Positions 17,858 through 28,501 of a stretch of DNA of 64,000 nucleotides are shown one piece after another (positions within the stretch are counted from its first letter, which is position 1; every line of letters starts with the position of its first letter). Origin of the DNA: Mucilaginibacter sp. L294. GTDB lineage: Bacteria; Bacteroidota; Bacteroidia; Sphingobacteriales; Sphingobacteriaceae. The notes under the pieces are model-generated. The model did not search any database, was not told where the DNA came from, and saw nothing but the letters and a program-made list of their open reading frames with translations. The stretch covers positions 21,345-85,344 of the forward strand of contig NZ_LGEK01000008.1 in assembly GCF_001636615.1 (NCBI RefSeq), written 5' to 3'. A program made the position numbers and the translations under genes.

Positions 17858-17893
17858 TCGACAATAAAAGATATTTTTGTCTTTTATTGTCGA
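17858..17893. repeat. Perfect 14-bp inverted repeat upstream of the oxidase operon
   Basis: tcgacaataaaaga (17858-17871) and tcttttattgtcga (17880-17893) are exact reverse complements around an 8-base spacer, 139 bases before the oxidase operon start and just after the histidine kinase stop. There is no T run on the minus strand after it, so it is a poor intrinsic terminator. It may be a regulator-binding dyad for the oxidase promoter. The rest of 17720-17921 is AT-rich leader. Confidence 0.55.
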
Positions 17894-17921
17894 TCGACAG
17901 TGTGATGACTTATTTACACCT

Positions 17922-19028
17922 TTAACCATCTTCTATTTTTACAATATTCTCGTGATCTGTGCATATGGGAAGTGCAAAATAAAATACCGATCCTCCTTTT
18001 TTAACTTGCCCTGCACCTACCTTCCCTCCGTGCTCCAATAATATCTTGTTTACAAGATATAAACCAAGGCCTTTGCCATTCTTATTACGTGCCGATCTTG
18101 ATTCGCACCGGTAATACTTCTGAAAGATTTTTTGTTCCTCTCCAACTGGTATCCCAACACCCTGATCGATTATGCCTACTTCTGCCCAGTTCTCTGCCCG
18201 TGTTACCCGGACAATGATGAGCGACGACGGCCGTGAAAAATTTACTGCATTAGTGATGTAATTGATCAGCACCTGCAAAATCTTGTATTTATCCGCTTTT
18301 ACCCATAAAGGTTGTGTTACCTGTATAGAAAATCGATATTTCGCATGGAGCATTCTCATCTCGTTAACAACCAGGCCGGAAAGTTCGCACAGGTTAAATA
18401 CACAATTATTATGATTTATTAACCTGCGATCGCTGCCATATGGAGACAGGTATTCGTCCATTAGGTTAACCATGCTATTTACATGAAGATCAACCGTATT
18501 TAAAACCCTTAAGTGACTTTTAGATAAATTTGCATCCGTCATATTCGTCAGGAATTGGGCATTTAGTTTAATTAAGGTCAAGGGTACCCTCAGTTCATGA
18601 TTTACAATTGCCAGGCTTAAATTCTCCTCGGCAATTTGTTGCGTTCTGTCTTCGATCGTACCGACCATTTTTTCAGCAGTTCCCCATCTCCGGTAATATG
18701 GGATACCGGATATTTTTAACCATTTTTCTTTCCCACAAGGTGTATTGAAACTAAATTGATATTCAAACAGGCCACCTGAATCTAATGCGGCATTATACTC
18801 ACGGATCAATCTTGATTTAAACCCGGGTTTCAACAACCTGAAAAGGTTAGAAAGTTCAATTTCATCAGTATTAAACAACCCCAGTATTTTTCTCGTAGCC
18901 GGGCAAACGCTCATTTTATGTGTAACCAGGTCTAACTTCCATGATCCCGGGTGAGCCGCTGTGCGTGCCCCGCCCGAAAGAATTCCAGATTTACTTGTAG
19001 AGGCCATATTGATGCTTGAGTTGTTCAT
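17922..19028 (-). CDS. PAS-domain sensor histidine kinase
   Basis: The product is 368 aa with no TM segments, so it is cytoplasmic. A PAS domain (about 20-130) is followed by HisKA with the phospho-His in NHELRVPL (about residue 143), and HATPase boxes INYITNAVNFS, DQGVGIP and GKGLGLYLVNKIL. It has no receiver. It lies upstream of the oxidase operon and beside a four-helix membrane protein. The sigma-54 regulator upstream is a candidate partner, by proximity only. Confidence 0.85.
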   Translation of the reverse strand: MNNSSINMASTSKSGILSGGARTAAHPGSWKLDLVTHKMSVCPATRKILGLFNTDEIELSNLFRLLKPGFKSRLIREYNAALDSGGLFEYQFSFNTPCGKEKWLKISGIPYYRRWGTAEKMVGTIEDRTQQIAEENLSLAIVNHELRVPLTLIKLNAQFLTNMTDANLSKSHLRVLNTVDLHVNSMVNLMDEYLSPYGSDRRLINHNNCVFNLCELSGLVVNEMRMLHAKYRFSIQVTQPLWVKADKYKILQVLINYITNAVNFSRPSSLIIVRVTRAENWAEVGIIDQGVGIPVGEEQKIFQKYYRCESRSARNKNGKGLGLYLVNKILLEHGGKVGAGQVKKGGSVFYFALPICTDHENIVKIEDG

Positions 19029-19046
19029 TTATGTGCAAATCAAATA

Positions 19047-19400
19047 TTAGTTGGTGAGTTCCCGTTGCCGAAACACCAGGCAAAAAACAATCAGCAGAAA
19101 TTGCACAACTACCATATGTAATGGAAAACCACTTTTCATTACAATACAAAAAAAAGCTATGAAGAGATCGGACATCATAAAACCGATAAGAATTTGCCTT
19201 GTTCGGAAACTATCGGGCATGAGCATTAGTGAGCCGGTTACATACTTAAGAATGATCACCAATTGAAGTATAAAAAACGCTAGCCCGCTTTGTTTCAGAA
19301 AATCAGGCAGGCCGTTGGCCTGCAAGTAATTTGCCCGTACAAACATCGTTATACTTAGTGCCGAAGCCGCAAGTACGCCTAAAATATCCCTGTTCTTCAT
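19047..19400 (-). CDS. Small integral membrane protein (117 aa)
   Basis: Four predicted TM helices (for example ILGVLAASALSITMFVRANY, FFILQLVIILKYV, and a last one ending VVQFLLIVFCLVF) and a short basic tail. It is 18 bases from the PAS kinase start, so probably co-transcribed. No domain is recognised. It might be a membrane partner of the soluble kinase. The 124 bases to the response regulator end contain no gene. Confidence 0.6.
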   Translation of the reverse strand: MKNRDILGVLAASALSITMFVRANYLQANGLPDFLKQSGLAFFILQLVIILKYVTGSLMLMPDSFRTRQILIGFMMSDLFIAFFCIVMKSGFPLHMVVVQFLLIVFCLVFRQRELTN

Positions 19401-19524
19401 ATTATTGATATTGATAAAGCCTATTATTTTGTTTGTTATCTCATGATGTAAAGGTCATGGTCAAACAGGCCTAAATCAATGTATCAATTAAGGTTATGGA
19501 GGTATAAATTATTTATTACGGGGG

Positions 19525-21468
19525 TTAGGTTATATCCTCTTTTTTTATGCCTAACTTTTTGATCCTGGAATGCAGGGTTGTGGGTTCAATTTGCAGGATC
19601 TCGGCGGCGCCACCTGCGCCACTCACTTTGCCGTTACATTTTTTCAATACAGACAAAATATGTTCACGGGCATTTTCATCCATTGTTTTTGGACGGTCAA
19701 TTGCGTATAACTGCCCGGATTGATTTGCCGGATTATGAAAGCGCGGAAGAAGTACATCTGTTATTATAGGGCCATTTGTAAGTAAAACGCTCCGTTCAAT
19801 AAGATGCTCCAGCTCGCGTACATTACCGGGCCAGTGATACGATTTAAGGAGTTCAAGTACACCCGGAGACACGTCAAAAACCTTTTTCCCGGTTTTTCGA
19901 GCATAGTGTTTAACGAAATGCTCAACAAGTTCGGGAATATCTACAACTCTCTCCCGCAGTGCCGGGATCATTATTGGAAAAACATACAAGCGGTAATATA
20001 AATCTAACCGAAAGCGGCCTTCCTCTACCTCCTTTTCGAGGTTGCGGTTAGTTGCCGCAATGATCCTGACATTTATTTTCACAGCCCCTCTCCCCCCTAT
20101 CCTTTCAATTTCATGTTCTTGAAGAACACGCAACAGTTTCACCTGTAGCTCAGAAGGCATTTCCCCAATTTCATCTAAAAATATTGTCCCCTTGTCCGCC
20201 TGTTCAAATTTGCCAATACGCCTTTCAAAGGCACCGGTAAATGACCCTTTTTCATGCCCGAATAATTCCGATTCAATTAAATTTGCCGGCAATGACGCAC
20301 AATTCACAGTTACAAAAGGTTTGTTTCTGCGCAACGACAATTCATAAATGCTTTTTGCCACGCGTTCTTTACCCGTTCCACTTTCTCCAAGTATTAATAC
20401 GGATGTATCAAGCGGCGCTACGACAGATATCATATCCTGAACGCTTAACATTTGATGGCTGTTGCCAATAATACCATCAAATACTGACCTTCCCTGTGGT
20501 GGCATTTCAGGCTCAGAAAGGCCTTCCGCTATCGATGTATCAGTGATTCCCGATGTCCAGGTATCTTCTATGGCTACAGCCAGCACTTGCTGGATCCTGT
20601 TTAGCAAAGTAAGGTGATCGGGAAGGTAACAGTCATGCTTACGGCTAAAAAAAGTAAATGTTAATATTTCACCTTTTAAGGTGAGCAGCGGCAGGGCAAT
20701 AAATGATTGTAATTGGAAAACCCTGGCTGTGAGTTTTCGAAGCGGATTATCTTGCAGCGATTTTTTAAAATCGTCGCCATTCGCATAATTTGTTCTGGTA
20801 TAAACCGGGATGGCATCCTGCATTCGTTTTAACTCCACAGCAGTAATATTGAAAATCGTTAACAGTTCTTCCAAGCCTATTATCTGGTAATCATCAAAGC
20901 CAATTCGTAAAAAGCCTGCCGCCACGTGCGCGGCAGCAGCACCTCTTCTCATCGTCAGCACCAAATAATCGAACGGGATAAGTGGCTGAATGGCATTGAC
21001 GATCATTAACAATTTTTGATTCTGATCTATCGGCTCGGCCATAATACTTTTCACCGTATTACCGAACACCTGCTCTTGGCGGAGCTTGGATTCCATGCTG
21101 TTATGGTGCCTGTAAAAAGCAACATCCAACGCTATGAGAAGCTCCTTTTCCCTAAATGGTTTAACCAAAAAGCCATATGGCTGTGTTGCCTTGGCGTTCT
21201 CCAGGATACTGGTTTGAAAATTTGCTGATAAATAAACAAATGCGATGTTTTTTTCTGTAAGTATTTTTGCCAGGTCTATTCCGTTTAAAGGGCCTTTCAA
21301 AAAAATATCGAGCAATACCATTTCCGGCTTTTGCTCCTCGATAACTTTTAGTGCATCCTTAACACTATCAGAAATGCCACAAACATGATAATCTGCTCTT
21401 GTTAAGATTAATTTTAAGTCAAACGCTATTAGCGATTCGTCTTCTACAATTAGTATTTTTTTCTTCAT
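19525..21468 (-). CDS. Sigma-54-dependent response regulator (REC-GAF-AAA+-Fis)
   Basis: The product is 647 aa. A receiver domain (1-120) has D54 in VLLDIF; a GAF-like domain spans about 150-320; an AAA+ domain begins near 335 with Walker A GESGTGKE (about 360) and the sigma-54 contact loop as GSFTGA (Ser instead of the usual Ala, a known variant); a Fis-type HTH ends the protein. It drives transcription from sigma-54 promoters after phosphorylation. It is the last gene of an operon with the TPR kinases, seven bases after the intact one, so that kinase is the likely phosphodonor. Confidence 0.9.
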   Translation of the reverse strand: MKKKILIVEDESLIAFDLKLILTRADYHVCGISDSVKDALKVIEEQKPEMVLLDIFLKGPLNGIDLAKILTEKNIAFVYLSANFQTSILENAKATQPYGFLVKPFREKELLIALDVAFYRHHNSMESKLRQEQVFGNTVKSIMAEPIDQNQKLLMIVNAIQPLIPFDYLVLTMRRGAAAAHVAAGFLRIGFDDYQIIGLEELLTIFNITAVELKRMQDAIPVYTRTNYANGDDFKKSLQDNPLRKLTARVFQLQSFIALPLLTLKGEILTFTFFSRKHDCYLPDHLTLLNRIQQVLAVAIEDTWTSGITDTSIAEGLSEPEMPPQGRSVFDGIIGNSHQMLSVQDMISVVAPLDTSVLILGESGTGKERVAKSIYELSLRRNKPFVTVNCASLPANLIESELFGHEKGSFTGAFERRIGKFEQADKGTIFLDEIGEMPSELQVKLLRVLQEHEIERIGGRGAVKINVRIIAATNRNLEKEVEEGRFRLDLYYRLYVFPIMIPALRERVVDIPELVEHFVKHYARKTGKKVFDVSPGVLELLKSYHWPGNVRELEHLIERSVLLTNGPIITDVLLPRFHNPANQSGQLYAIDRPKTMDENAREHILSVLKKCNGKVSGAGGAAEILQIEPTTLHSRIKKLGIKKEDIT

Positions 21469-21475
21469 ACAATTA

Positions 21476-23743
21476 TTAATCAGCTGTAAATTCCATCGAT
21501 GTATTATTAGCCATTCTCTCCACCGGAAAAATAATTTCTAAACATGCGCCATTTGTACTTAACAGTATACAAGTACCTTTCAATTGACTGCAAAGAGCTT
21601 TAACCATTTCCATCCCCAAAGTTGAAGCAGTATTTATATTAAACTGCCCGGGTAAACCTTTGCCATTGTCTGTTACGGTTAGCTTTACAGAGTTAGCAGG
21701 TTTATTGCTTAAGGTAACCATTATTTTACCGCCGGTTTCATCAAACGCATGCTTTATTGAATTGGTAATTACTTCGTTTAGGATTAAACCGAGTGGTACG
21801 GCTTGTTCATGCCCGAGGTTAAACGGTGGCACAACTAACCTGAATTTAATTTTGCGGCTACCCGTTTCAAAACAATCCCCGAGGTAATTTACTAAATCCG
21901 ATACGTAATCGTGCATATTTATAGCAGCTACATTATCGCTATTATACAATTTTTGATGGATGAGGGATATAGCTTGCACGCGGTTTTGGCTGTCTCTTAT
22001 CGCTTTTAAAGCTGCATTATCTTTAAGGTATGCAGATTGCGTGTTCAGCAGGCTCATAATAACCTGCAGGTTATTTTTCACCCTGTGGTGAACTTCTTTT
22101 AAAAGCCAATCCTTTTCATTGATTAGTTTATCCTTGTCTTTAAGTAGTTCCTGAAGATCAGCATTTTGAACATTTATCTCAAATTGCTTATTTAAAAGCT
22201 CCTGGTTACTTCGTTTTTTGTTGCGGTAAATATAAAAGCTAAAACCAGCCCCTAAAAGAAGCGTTAACATACTGGCCCAGGTTAACTTTCTCTGGAGCGC
22301 CGCCTGCTTTTCTAACAAGCCTATCGCTTGCTCCTTTTTACTAATCTCATATTTTATTTCAACTTCAGAGATCTGTTTACTTTTTACTTCGTTAAACAAT
22401 GAATCATTTAATTTTTTGTGAATCTCAAAGTGCCGGATGGCCGACAGGTACTTGCCAGAAGCAGAATCTATTTCGAACTGACGTTGGTGCATTTTTGCCA
22501 GCGTTAGTGCCCTTACCGTACCACCGGGTAAGGATAATATTTTGCCGGTGTATAAAGCTGCCTTTTTGTATTGTTTTATTTGCACATAAAAGTTAGCCAT
22601 GGTTTCGTTATAATGGATAAAATCTGCAAGCATTTGTTTATGATCATCATAAAATGACATATCAAAACTTGTTTTTTTAAAGCCTGCCATCATTAACAAA
22701 TAATACTTTTCTGCCGCAGCATATTGTTTAAGCGCTACAAAACAATTACCATATCCTTCCCATAGATCTATGCGGTGGGCAATGTTCCGCGGTGGTACCT
22801 CCTCACTGCTCGTACGTAAAAATGCTAGTGCCTGTTCAGGTTTGCCTGCTTTTAAAAGATCGTAAATGGCCAGGCTTAATGTACCGTAGAAATCATCGAC
22901 CTCATGCGTATTTCTCATATTCTGTAAAGCCCGGCTTATCCACATAAAGCTTTTGTCATACATCGAAAGATCGGCATATATGGTAGCAAGCTTTTCATAA
23001 AAATAAAAGCCCTTTAATGTATCAGTGGTTGCTTCCATACTTTTCACCGCTTCTATTCGAAAGAAAAGTTCCTTGTGGAGGTCAATCTTCCGTTCATTAA
23101 CGTCGCCAAACAGATCATAAACATAGTGCAGCTTTTTGTATTTAAGCGCCTGGTATCGTTTTAATATATGAATAAGTTCATTTTCACATACCCTAACTTT
23201 TTTCTGCATAAGATGGTTGGCGGCTATTTTCCTCTCCACATCAAGCTCGTTCAACACCCGCCCTGATTTTATAAACAAGTCTCGTGCGTTTTCATAATAC
23301 CGTATCTTCCTTGCAATATTATGTTCATCGTCTAATACACGGTTTCCGAACACATTCCATACCTCTGCTTCGGCTGAGACATCTTTAACCTTGCGAAAAT
23401 GCCTGATCAGTGATTCATAGCAATCAGCTCCCCGCACGGTATCCTCTACCGAGTAATAATAGTTGCCCATCATCCCGAGAATGGTATTAGAGCGATTTGT
23501 TGTTTTAAGAGTGTTACTCAGGTTCATGGCCTGATTTAAGTATCCCATGGTTAAATCTCTTTCACGATGATGCTCTTTTGGCCTGTTCAGATAATAACCC
23601 GATAGCTTGATCAGCAAATCAAGACGATTTGTATCAGGCCTGCTTTCTGCAATACGCGTAAGAATTTGCTGAGGGCTTTGCGCATTTGCAATAAAGCAGG
23701 CCATCATCATATTCAATACTATACAGAGTTTTTTTAGCATCAC
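21476..23743 (-). CDS. TPR-repeat sensor histidine kinase (intact copy)
   Basis: The product is 755 aa: signal peptide (ending FIANAQ), periplasmic TPR-like helical repeats to about residue 470, a TM helix near 490-507, a coiled coil, then HisKA_2 with [19 protein letters not shown] (phospho-His about 551), and HATPase with [12 protein letters not shown] and DNGKGLP. It has no receiver domain. It is the intact member of three tandem paralogues and sits seven bases before the sigma-54 response regulator. The stimulus is unknown; TPRs suggest a protein or peptide partner. Confidence 0.9.
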   Translation of the reverse strand: MMLKKLCIVLNMMMACFIANAQSPQQILTRIAESRPDTNRLDLLIKLSGYYLNRPKEHHRERDLTMGYLNQAMNLSNTLKTTNRSNTILGMMGNYYYSVEDTVRGADCYESLIRHFRKVKDVSAEAEVWNVFGNRVLDDEHNIARKIRYYENARDLFIKSGRVLNELDVERKIAANHLMQKKVRVCENELIHILKRYQALKYKKLHYVYDLFGDVNERKIDLHKELFFRIEAVKSMEATTDTLKGFYFYEKLATIYADLSMYDKSFMWISRALQNMRNTHEVDDFYGTLSLAIYDLLKAGKPEQALAFLRTSSEEVPPRNIAHRIDLWEGYGNCFVALKQYAAAEKYYLLMMAGFKKTSFDMSFYDDHKQMLADFIHYNETMANFYVQIKQYKKAALYTGKILSLPGGTVRALTLAKMHQRQFEIDSASGKYLSAIRHFEIHKKLNDSLFNEVKSKQISEVEIKYEISKKEQAIGLLEKQAALQRKLTWASMLTLLLGAGFSFYIYRNKKRSNQELLNKQFEINVQNADLQELLKDKDKLINEKDWLLKEVHHRVKNNLQVIMSLLNTQSAYLKDNAALKAIRDSQNRVQAISLIHQKLYNSDNVAAINMHDYVSDLVNYLGDCFETGSRKIKFRLVVPPFNLGHEQAVPLGLILNEVITNSIKHAFDETGGKIMVTLSNKPANSVKLTVTDNGKGLPGQFNINTASTLGMEMVKALCSQLKGTCILLSTNGACLEIIFPVERMANNTSMEFTAD

Positions 23744-23752
23744 TTCAGATCT

Positions 23753-26271
23753 TTAAGAACAAGCCTCGGCGACGGCTTTATAATGCACCTGTTCAATACG
23801 AAATTGCACCATGACATGTACACCAGAGTTATTCGTCACAACAAATTCGCCACCCAACTGGCCGCTAAGGGCTTTCATCATTTCCATTCCCAGTGAATTT
23901 GTTTCTCCCACCCTGAACGACCGGGGCAAACCTATGCCATTGTCTGAAATGGTGAGCAAAACCGTCTCATCGCATAACTTATTTAATTCCACAACTATCT
24001 GCCCACCCTTATGCCCGAATGCATATTTAATGGCATTGGTTATCGCTTCGTTGAGTATTAGCCCCAAGGGTACTGCCTGTACTAAATCTAATCTTACAGG
24101 TTCTATTACACTATTAAATATTACTTTGCGGCATTTAGCGTCAAAACTATCTGCAAGATATTTGATCAGATCAGATATATAATCGGGCATGTAAATAGTT
24201 GTGATACCCGTAGTACTATACAGCTTTTGATGAATAAGTGAAATAGCTTGTACCCAATTTTGGCTTTCCTTAATAGCTGCTACTGCGGCTGTATTTTTCA
24301 GATAGGCAGATTGTGTATTTAATAAACTCATAACAATTTGGAGGTTATTTTTCACCCGGTGATGTACTTCTTTGAGTAACCATTCTTTTTCGATGATTAA
24401 CCGATCCTTATCATTAAGTGTATTTTGTAAAAGGTGGTTTTGAAGATTTATCTCGGTTTGTTTGGTTTGAAGCTGCCGGTTGCTTTGTTGTTTATTACGG
24501 TAGCTGTTATAAAACATCCCTAATGCAATAAGTAACATAGCAATGCCACAAAAAGTAACATTACGCTGTACAGCCGCTTTCTGAAGTTTTGTTTCCTGAG
24601 CGAGGGCCTTATTTTTTAACAATGCAATTGACCGGTCTTTTCGGCCAGCTTCATATTTTATCTCTAATTCGTTTATTTTCTTTACCTTTTCTTCGGTGAA
24701 TAGAGAGTCATTTAACGACTTAAAAAGTTGGTAATGCCTTATAGCTGATATATAATTTCTTCCAGCAGAGTCAACCTTAAAGTGGTATAGTTCAAATTTG
24801 CTTTTATACCATGCATCCACTATAGCGTTTGGTAAGGCGTCCACTTCCTTTAAGCAGGTTATGGCTGCGTTAAACTGTTTAGTATTCAAATAAAAAGAAA
24901 TAATCCTGTAATAATAGTATGTCCAGTTTGTCATATCTCCATTTGCGCGCTTAATGTATAATTTGTAAAACAACTTCTTCATCACAATAAAGTGCGGCTT
25001 TGCTTTTTCAAATTCACCCAATGCTGCATAACAACTACTAAAAGCATCGGCAATGTCCATTTTTTGATATTCAGTTTGTACTTTAATAATTTTCACTGCA
25101 TTGATAAGTAAATTAAGCGCTTGCCGCGCTTTATGTGTCCTTGTTAATATATCTACCTGTTCTTGTAGGTGAAATATATAACCAGCATAATCATGATGGT
25201 TCAAACAAAAATCTACTGCCTTTTGCAACCAATAGTCTGCCTGTTGCGGCATGCCCCATTTTCTGTAGGTGCCCGAAGCTATAGAATAATATATTGCTGC
25301 TTCTAAATCGCCAGGAGGTATGTTATCAATAGCTTTTAACCTATATTCCAGTTCTTTTGATGGCTGTTTTAATTGAGTATATAAGTCTCCCAGTAGCTGA
25401 TATATCTGATGTATTTTTTTTATCCCATGAGTTTTAAATATAGATATTACCTCCAGATACTACTTATCTGCAATTGTGAACTCCCCATGCCTTGCATGCG
25501 CAATTCCAGCGTCTTTGAGTGCTTCCCCCGCTTCATCCGGCTTATTATCTGTTTTATAAAGTAGAGAAGCCTTTATTAAAAAGTTTGCTTTTTTTAATAA
25601 CGTTTTATTTAAAAACCCAAACGCCCTTGCATAAGCTTCCCATGCTTGTGCCTCTTTAAATTTCTTGCCGTTTTTATGGTAATTATTAATTATTTGTAAA
25701 AAAGCTCCGAACCCTGATCAATCTTTCCTGCCCTTATATATACTTTAGCAATTCGCCCCAAGGCACTAAAATAATCTTCAGTATTCTTAAGCTTTAAATA
25801 TAGATCGCATGCATTTTGATAACATTTTATTTCCCGGGATATATGATTATTTGGTTCATTGTTATTGAATAGATCACCTATCGATATCCATAAAGCTGCT
25901 TCTTTTAAAAAATTTTCTGATGTATGATAATAACCGATCGCACTTAAAAGAAACGCATATCCCTTCTGCGGCCTGCCACTTTCACTAAAAACATTACCAA
26001 TAAGTTTAATGCAATCAAACTCCAACTGGGGCTGGCGGAGTTTTATACTTAACGATCTGGCTTCATTTAAATAATTTAAAGCGCTATCCAGATCAATCTT
26101 AACTTCTCCCGGTTTATACAGATAATATTCCCCTAATTTTTTTAAAAGTTTTACGCGTGTAGTATCCATAGGCAACTTTTGCAAGTTAGATTGCATTACT
26201 GCTACCGACTGTGCGCCTGCACCCTGAATTATCAATTGGAGAATACCCCAGAAAAGTACACGTTTCATCAC
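23753..26271 (-). pseudogene. TPR sensor histidine kinase, second copy, broken by a frameshift and a stop
   Basis: Three pieces line up with the intact paralogue. 26271-25690 encodes the signal peptide and first TPRs and ends GSELFYK at a TAA. A shifted frame continues YHKNGKKFKEAQAWEAYARA to an in-frame TAG at 25462-25460. The same frame then continues through YLEVISIFKTHGIKK to the kinase half, which has an ATG at 25252 (499 aa with [14 protein letters not shown]). The gene thus carries one frameshift near 25690 and one nonsense codon. The kinase half could still be made from an internal start, but without most of the sensor. Confidence 0.8.
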
Positions 26272-26494
26272 CGGTATAGGATTACTTAAAGGATTTTAAT
26301 TCAAGTAATTACACCAATGCAGTTTGCACCATTGATTTGAAATAACCATTGTTAACCATGCCGCTAATTGCGACGGTAATAAAATTATGGTTTGATAATG
26401 GCCCGGGGAATGTACTTTTTACAGTGTTTGTTGTGCTAATTACGGTTTTATGATATTAGCTTTAATAATGTTTGTATGCCTCGCAAGTGGTTAT

Positions 26495-27841
26495 TTACGA
26501 TACAGGAATTTCCTCGATTGAATTATTAACCAATTCATCTAACTTAAACTCAACCGAAATTTGCACACCGGAACAGCTATTTACCTTAAATATGCCACCT
26601 AACTGGCTGCTGAGGGCTTTAATCATTGCTAAACCCAACGAGTTAGTGGCTGCTAACTCAAAACCATCGGGTAATCCCCGGCCGTTATCCGTAATCGACA
26701 ACAAAAAGTTTTCGTCTCCTATTTCTGCCAGCTCTACAATTATTTGCCCGCCTACATCATCGAATGCATATTTAATGGCATTAGTTATAGCCTCATTAAG
26801 TATAAGCCCCAAGGGCACGGCCTGTGTTAAATCCAGGCTAATATCATCAATGTTTTTTTCAATAGTGATGATGCGTTTGCTTGTATCAAAACATTCCTGC
26901 AAATGCCCAACCAAGTCGTTAACATAAGTGGGCATATGTATCAACGACATATTGTTGCCGCTGTATAGTTTTTGGTGTATAAGCGCTATGGCTTGTACAC
27001 GATTGCGGCTTTCATTAATTGCAGTTACAGCCGCATGATTTTTTAAAAAGGATGATTGCGCGCTTAACAAGCTTATAATAACCTGCAGGTTGTTTTTTAC
27101 CCGGTGATGTATTTCTTTTAACAACCAATCTTTTTCAATAAGTAACCTGTCTTTTTCTGTAAGTAACCCGTCCTTTTCAAAAACCAGGTGATTAAGTAAT
27201 GTATTTTGCTCGTTGATCTCTTTTTGCTGACTCTGAAGTTTTACATTACTTACTTGTTTTATTCGGTAACTCTTGTAAATAAGCAAAACAATAAGGAGCA
27301 TCAGAATGACGCCACCAATAGTGATATTGCGTTGGGTGCTTACGCGCTGATAGTTAGCCTCTTGTATTACTTTTTGTTTGGCCAGCAACTTGATGGATTT
27401 TTCTTTTTCAGATGTCTGATATTTAGCGTCCATTTCAGCTATTAGTTTACTGCTGGAAGCCCGTTCTATGGAATCATTTAATTGATTATAATGTTGAAAT
27501 TGTTTCAGGGCAGCCAAATAATCACCGTTAAGCGAATCTATATTAGCTTGCCTGCGGATAATAATTAGCTTGTATCGGGGGCTCAATTTATTATATAGCC
27601 GCTTTAGCAAAGCAAGTTGCGCAGCTGCCTTATCGGTTTGTTTGGTTTTAATATAAAAATCAATTACTGAACTATAGCTATTAACAAAAGAGTCTACTAT
27701 AGTTGGGTAGTTTGAACGGAGTGCCTTCTGATACGCCTCTTCGTAAAGTTTAATAAATACAGGAATGTATTTTTGGGCATTAGCATTTTGTCCAAGCTGA
27801 ATGTAAAGATAAATCCGCATGTAAAATCGAAAATTTGACAT
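26495..27841 (-). pseudogene. TPR sensor histidine kinase, third copy: C-terminal half cut off by the prophage
   Basis: 448 codons with the last TPR part, a TM helix, coiled coil (repeated EKDGLLTEKDRLLIEKDW), HisKA_2 [18 protein letters not shown] and HATPase. It begins at an ATG formed inside the duplicated target sequence. The N-terminal half (332 aa) is at 61526-62524 across the prophage, and joining the two at VDM/SNF restores a product of about 780 aa similar to the intact copy. A 223-base AT-rich gap (26272-26494) separates it from the second copy. Confidence 0.9.
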
Positions 27842-27844
27842 GTC
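27838..27844. repeat. Left copy of prophage target-site match (acatgtc)
   Basis: Seven bases shared with 61528-61534. The true duplication may be 5-7 bp, because flanking phage bases could match by chance. The host sequence reads cleanly across when one copy is removed. Confidence 0.8.
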
Positions 27845-28026
27845 CCAAAAAATAGGACTAAAATAAAAACCAAATGTCCTAAAAACAAACGGCTTTAAAG
27901 CACCTTTTAAACGAATTAAAAAGCACTTTAAAACCGAGATATACAGCTATAAAGGTGGGGTTAAAAAGAGTATGATTTAGTGCTTGTTTTTAAATTTAGG
28001 CAATAGGTATAACTAACATAACGTAC

Positions 28027-28234
28027 AAGGCATTTAAAAAAATTGGGTATGCTTAAATACCTTGGTGACATTCGCCTGCGGCACAGAGCATTTATAGAGG
28101 TCGAATATCTTATTGTAAACCATTATAAAATAAAAAAGAGGGCGTTTTAGACCCTCTTTTATTATTTGGCTACCTGCCATGTCTCACACCTCATATAAGG
28201 CATTAAAAAAAATCGGCTATACTCAAGTACCTTG
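28027..28234. repeat. Pair of 38-base imperfect direct repeats near the distal phage end
   Basis: 28027-28064 and 28197-28234 match at 32 of 38 positions, both starting aaggcatt and ending taccttg, 170 bases apart. They lie between the phage end and the last tail gene, in a 414-base stretch (27845-28258) with no convincing gene. They may be a duplicated gene end or protein-binding sites at the phage end. Confidence 0.6.
28134..28160. terminator. Bidirectional terminator after the tail operon
   Basis: aaaagaggg / ccctctttt stem with a 9-base loop, flanked by A and T runs on both sides, 99 bases after the last tail gene. It would stop leftward late transcription before the kinase fragment. Confidence 0.7.
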
Positions 28235-28258
28235 AATATTTGTCGCCCGATAAGGCCG

Positions 28259-28501
28259 TTATATCTCTACGTGTACCCATGCTAAATTCGATATATGAAC
28301 CATGTAGGTTGTGCCGTAAATTGTGCAGGATATTAGCCCGTCACCTATATGCTCACCCTTTTCAAACCTTACATTGCCAAACCAAAAGCTACTTTTAATT
28401 TCAACCTGTCCTAATGTTATTCCTTTCATACAGGCAAAGCTAAAGGGCACAGGCTGGCTATTTATACGGGAAACCGTAATGCATCCTATAACATCACCCA
28501 A
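28259..28501 (-). CDS. Phage hypothetical protein at the end of the tail operon (80 aa)
   Basis: Starts at TTG (28501) within the last codons of the upstream tail gene, giving overlap of 16 bases and implying coupling. The product begins MGDVIGCITVSRINSQPVPF and is beta-rich with aromatic residues (SSFWFGNVRF). It is probably a small virion or tail-tip associated protein; no family is recognised. Confidence 0.5.
   Translation of the reverse strand: MGDVIGCITVSRINSQPVPFSFACMKGITLGQVEIKSSFWFGNVRFEKGEHIGDGLISCTIYGTTYMVHISNLAWVHVEI

Noticed and set aside
28086..28180. A 48-codon minus-strand frame across the distal terminator
   Set aside because: It reads through the hairpin and has low-complexity sequence; more likely non-coding.
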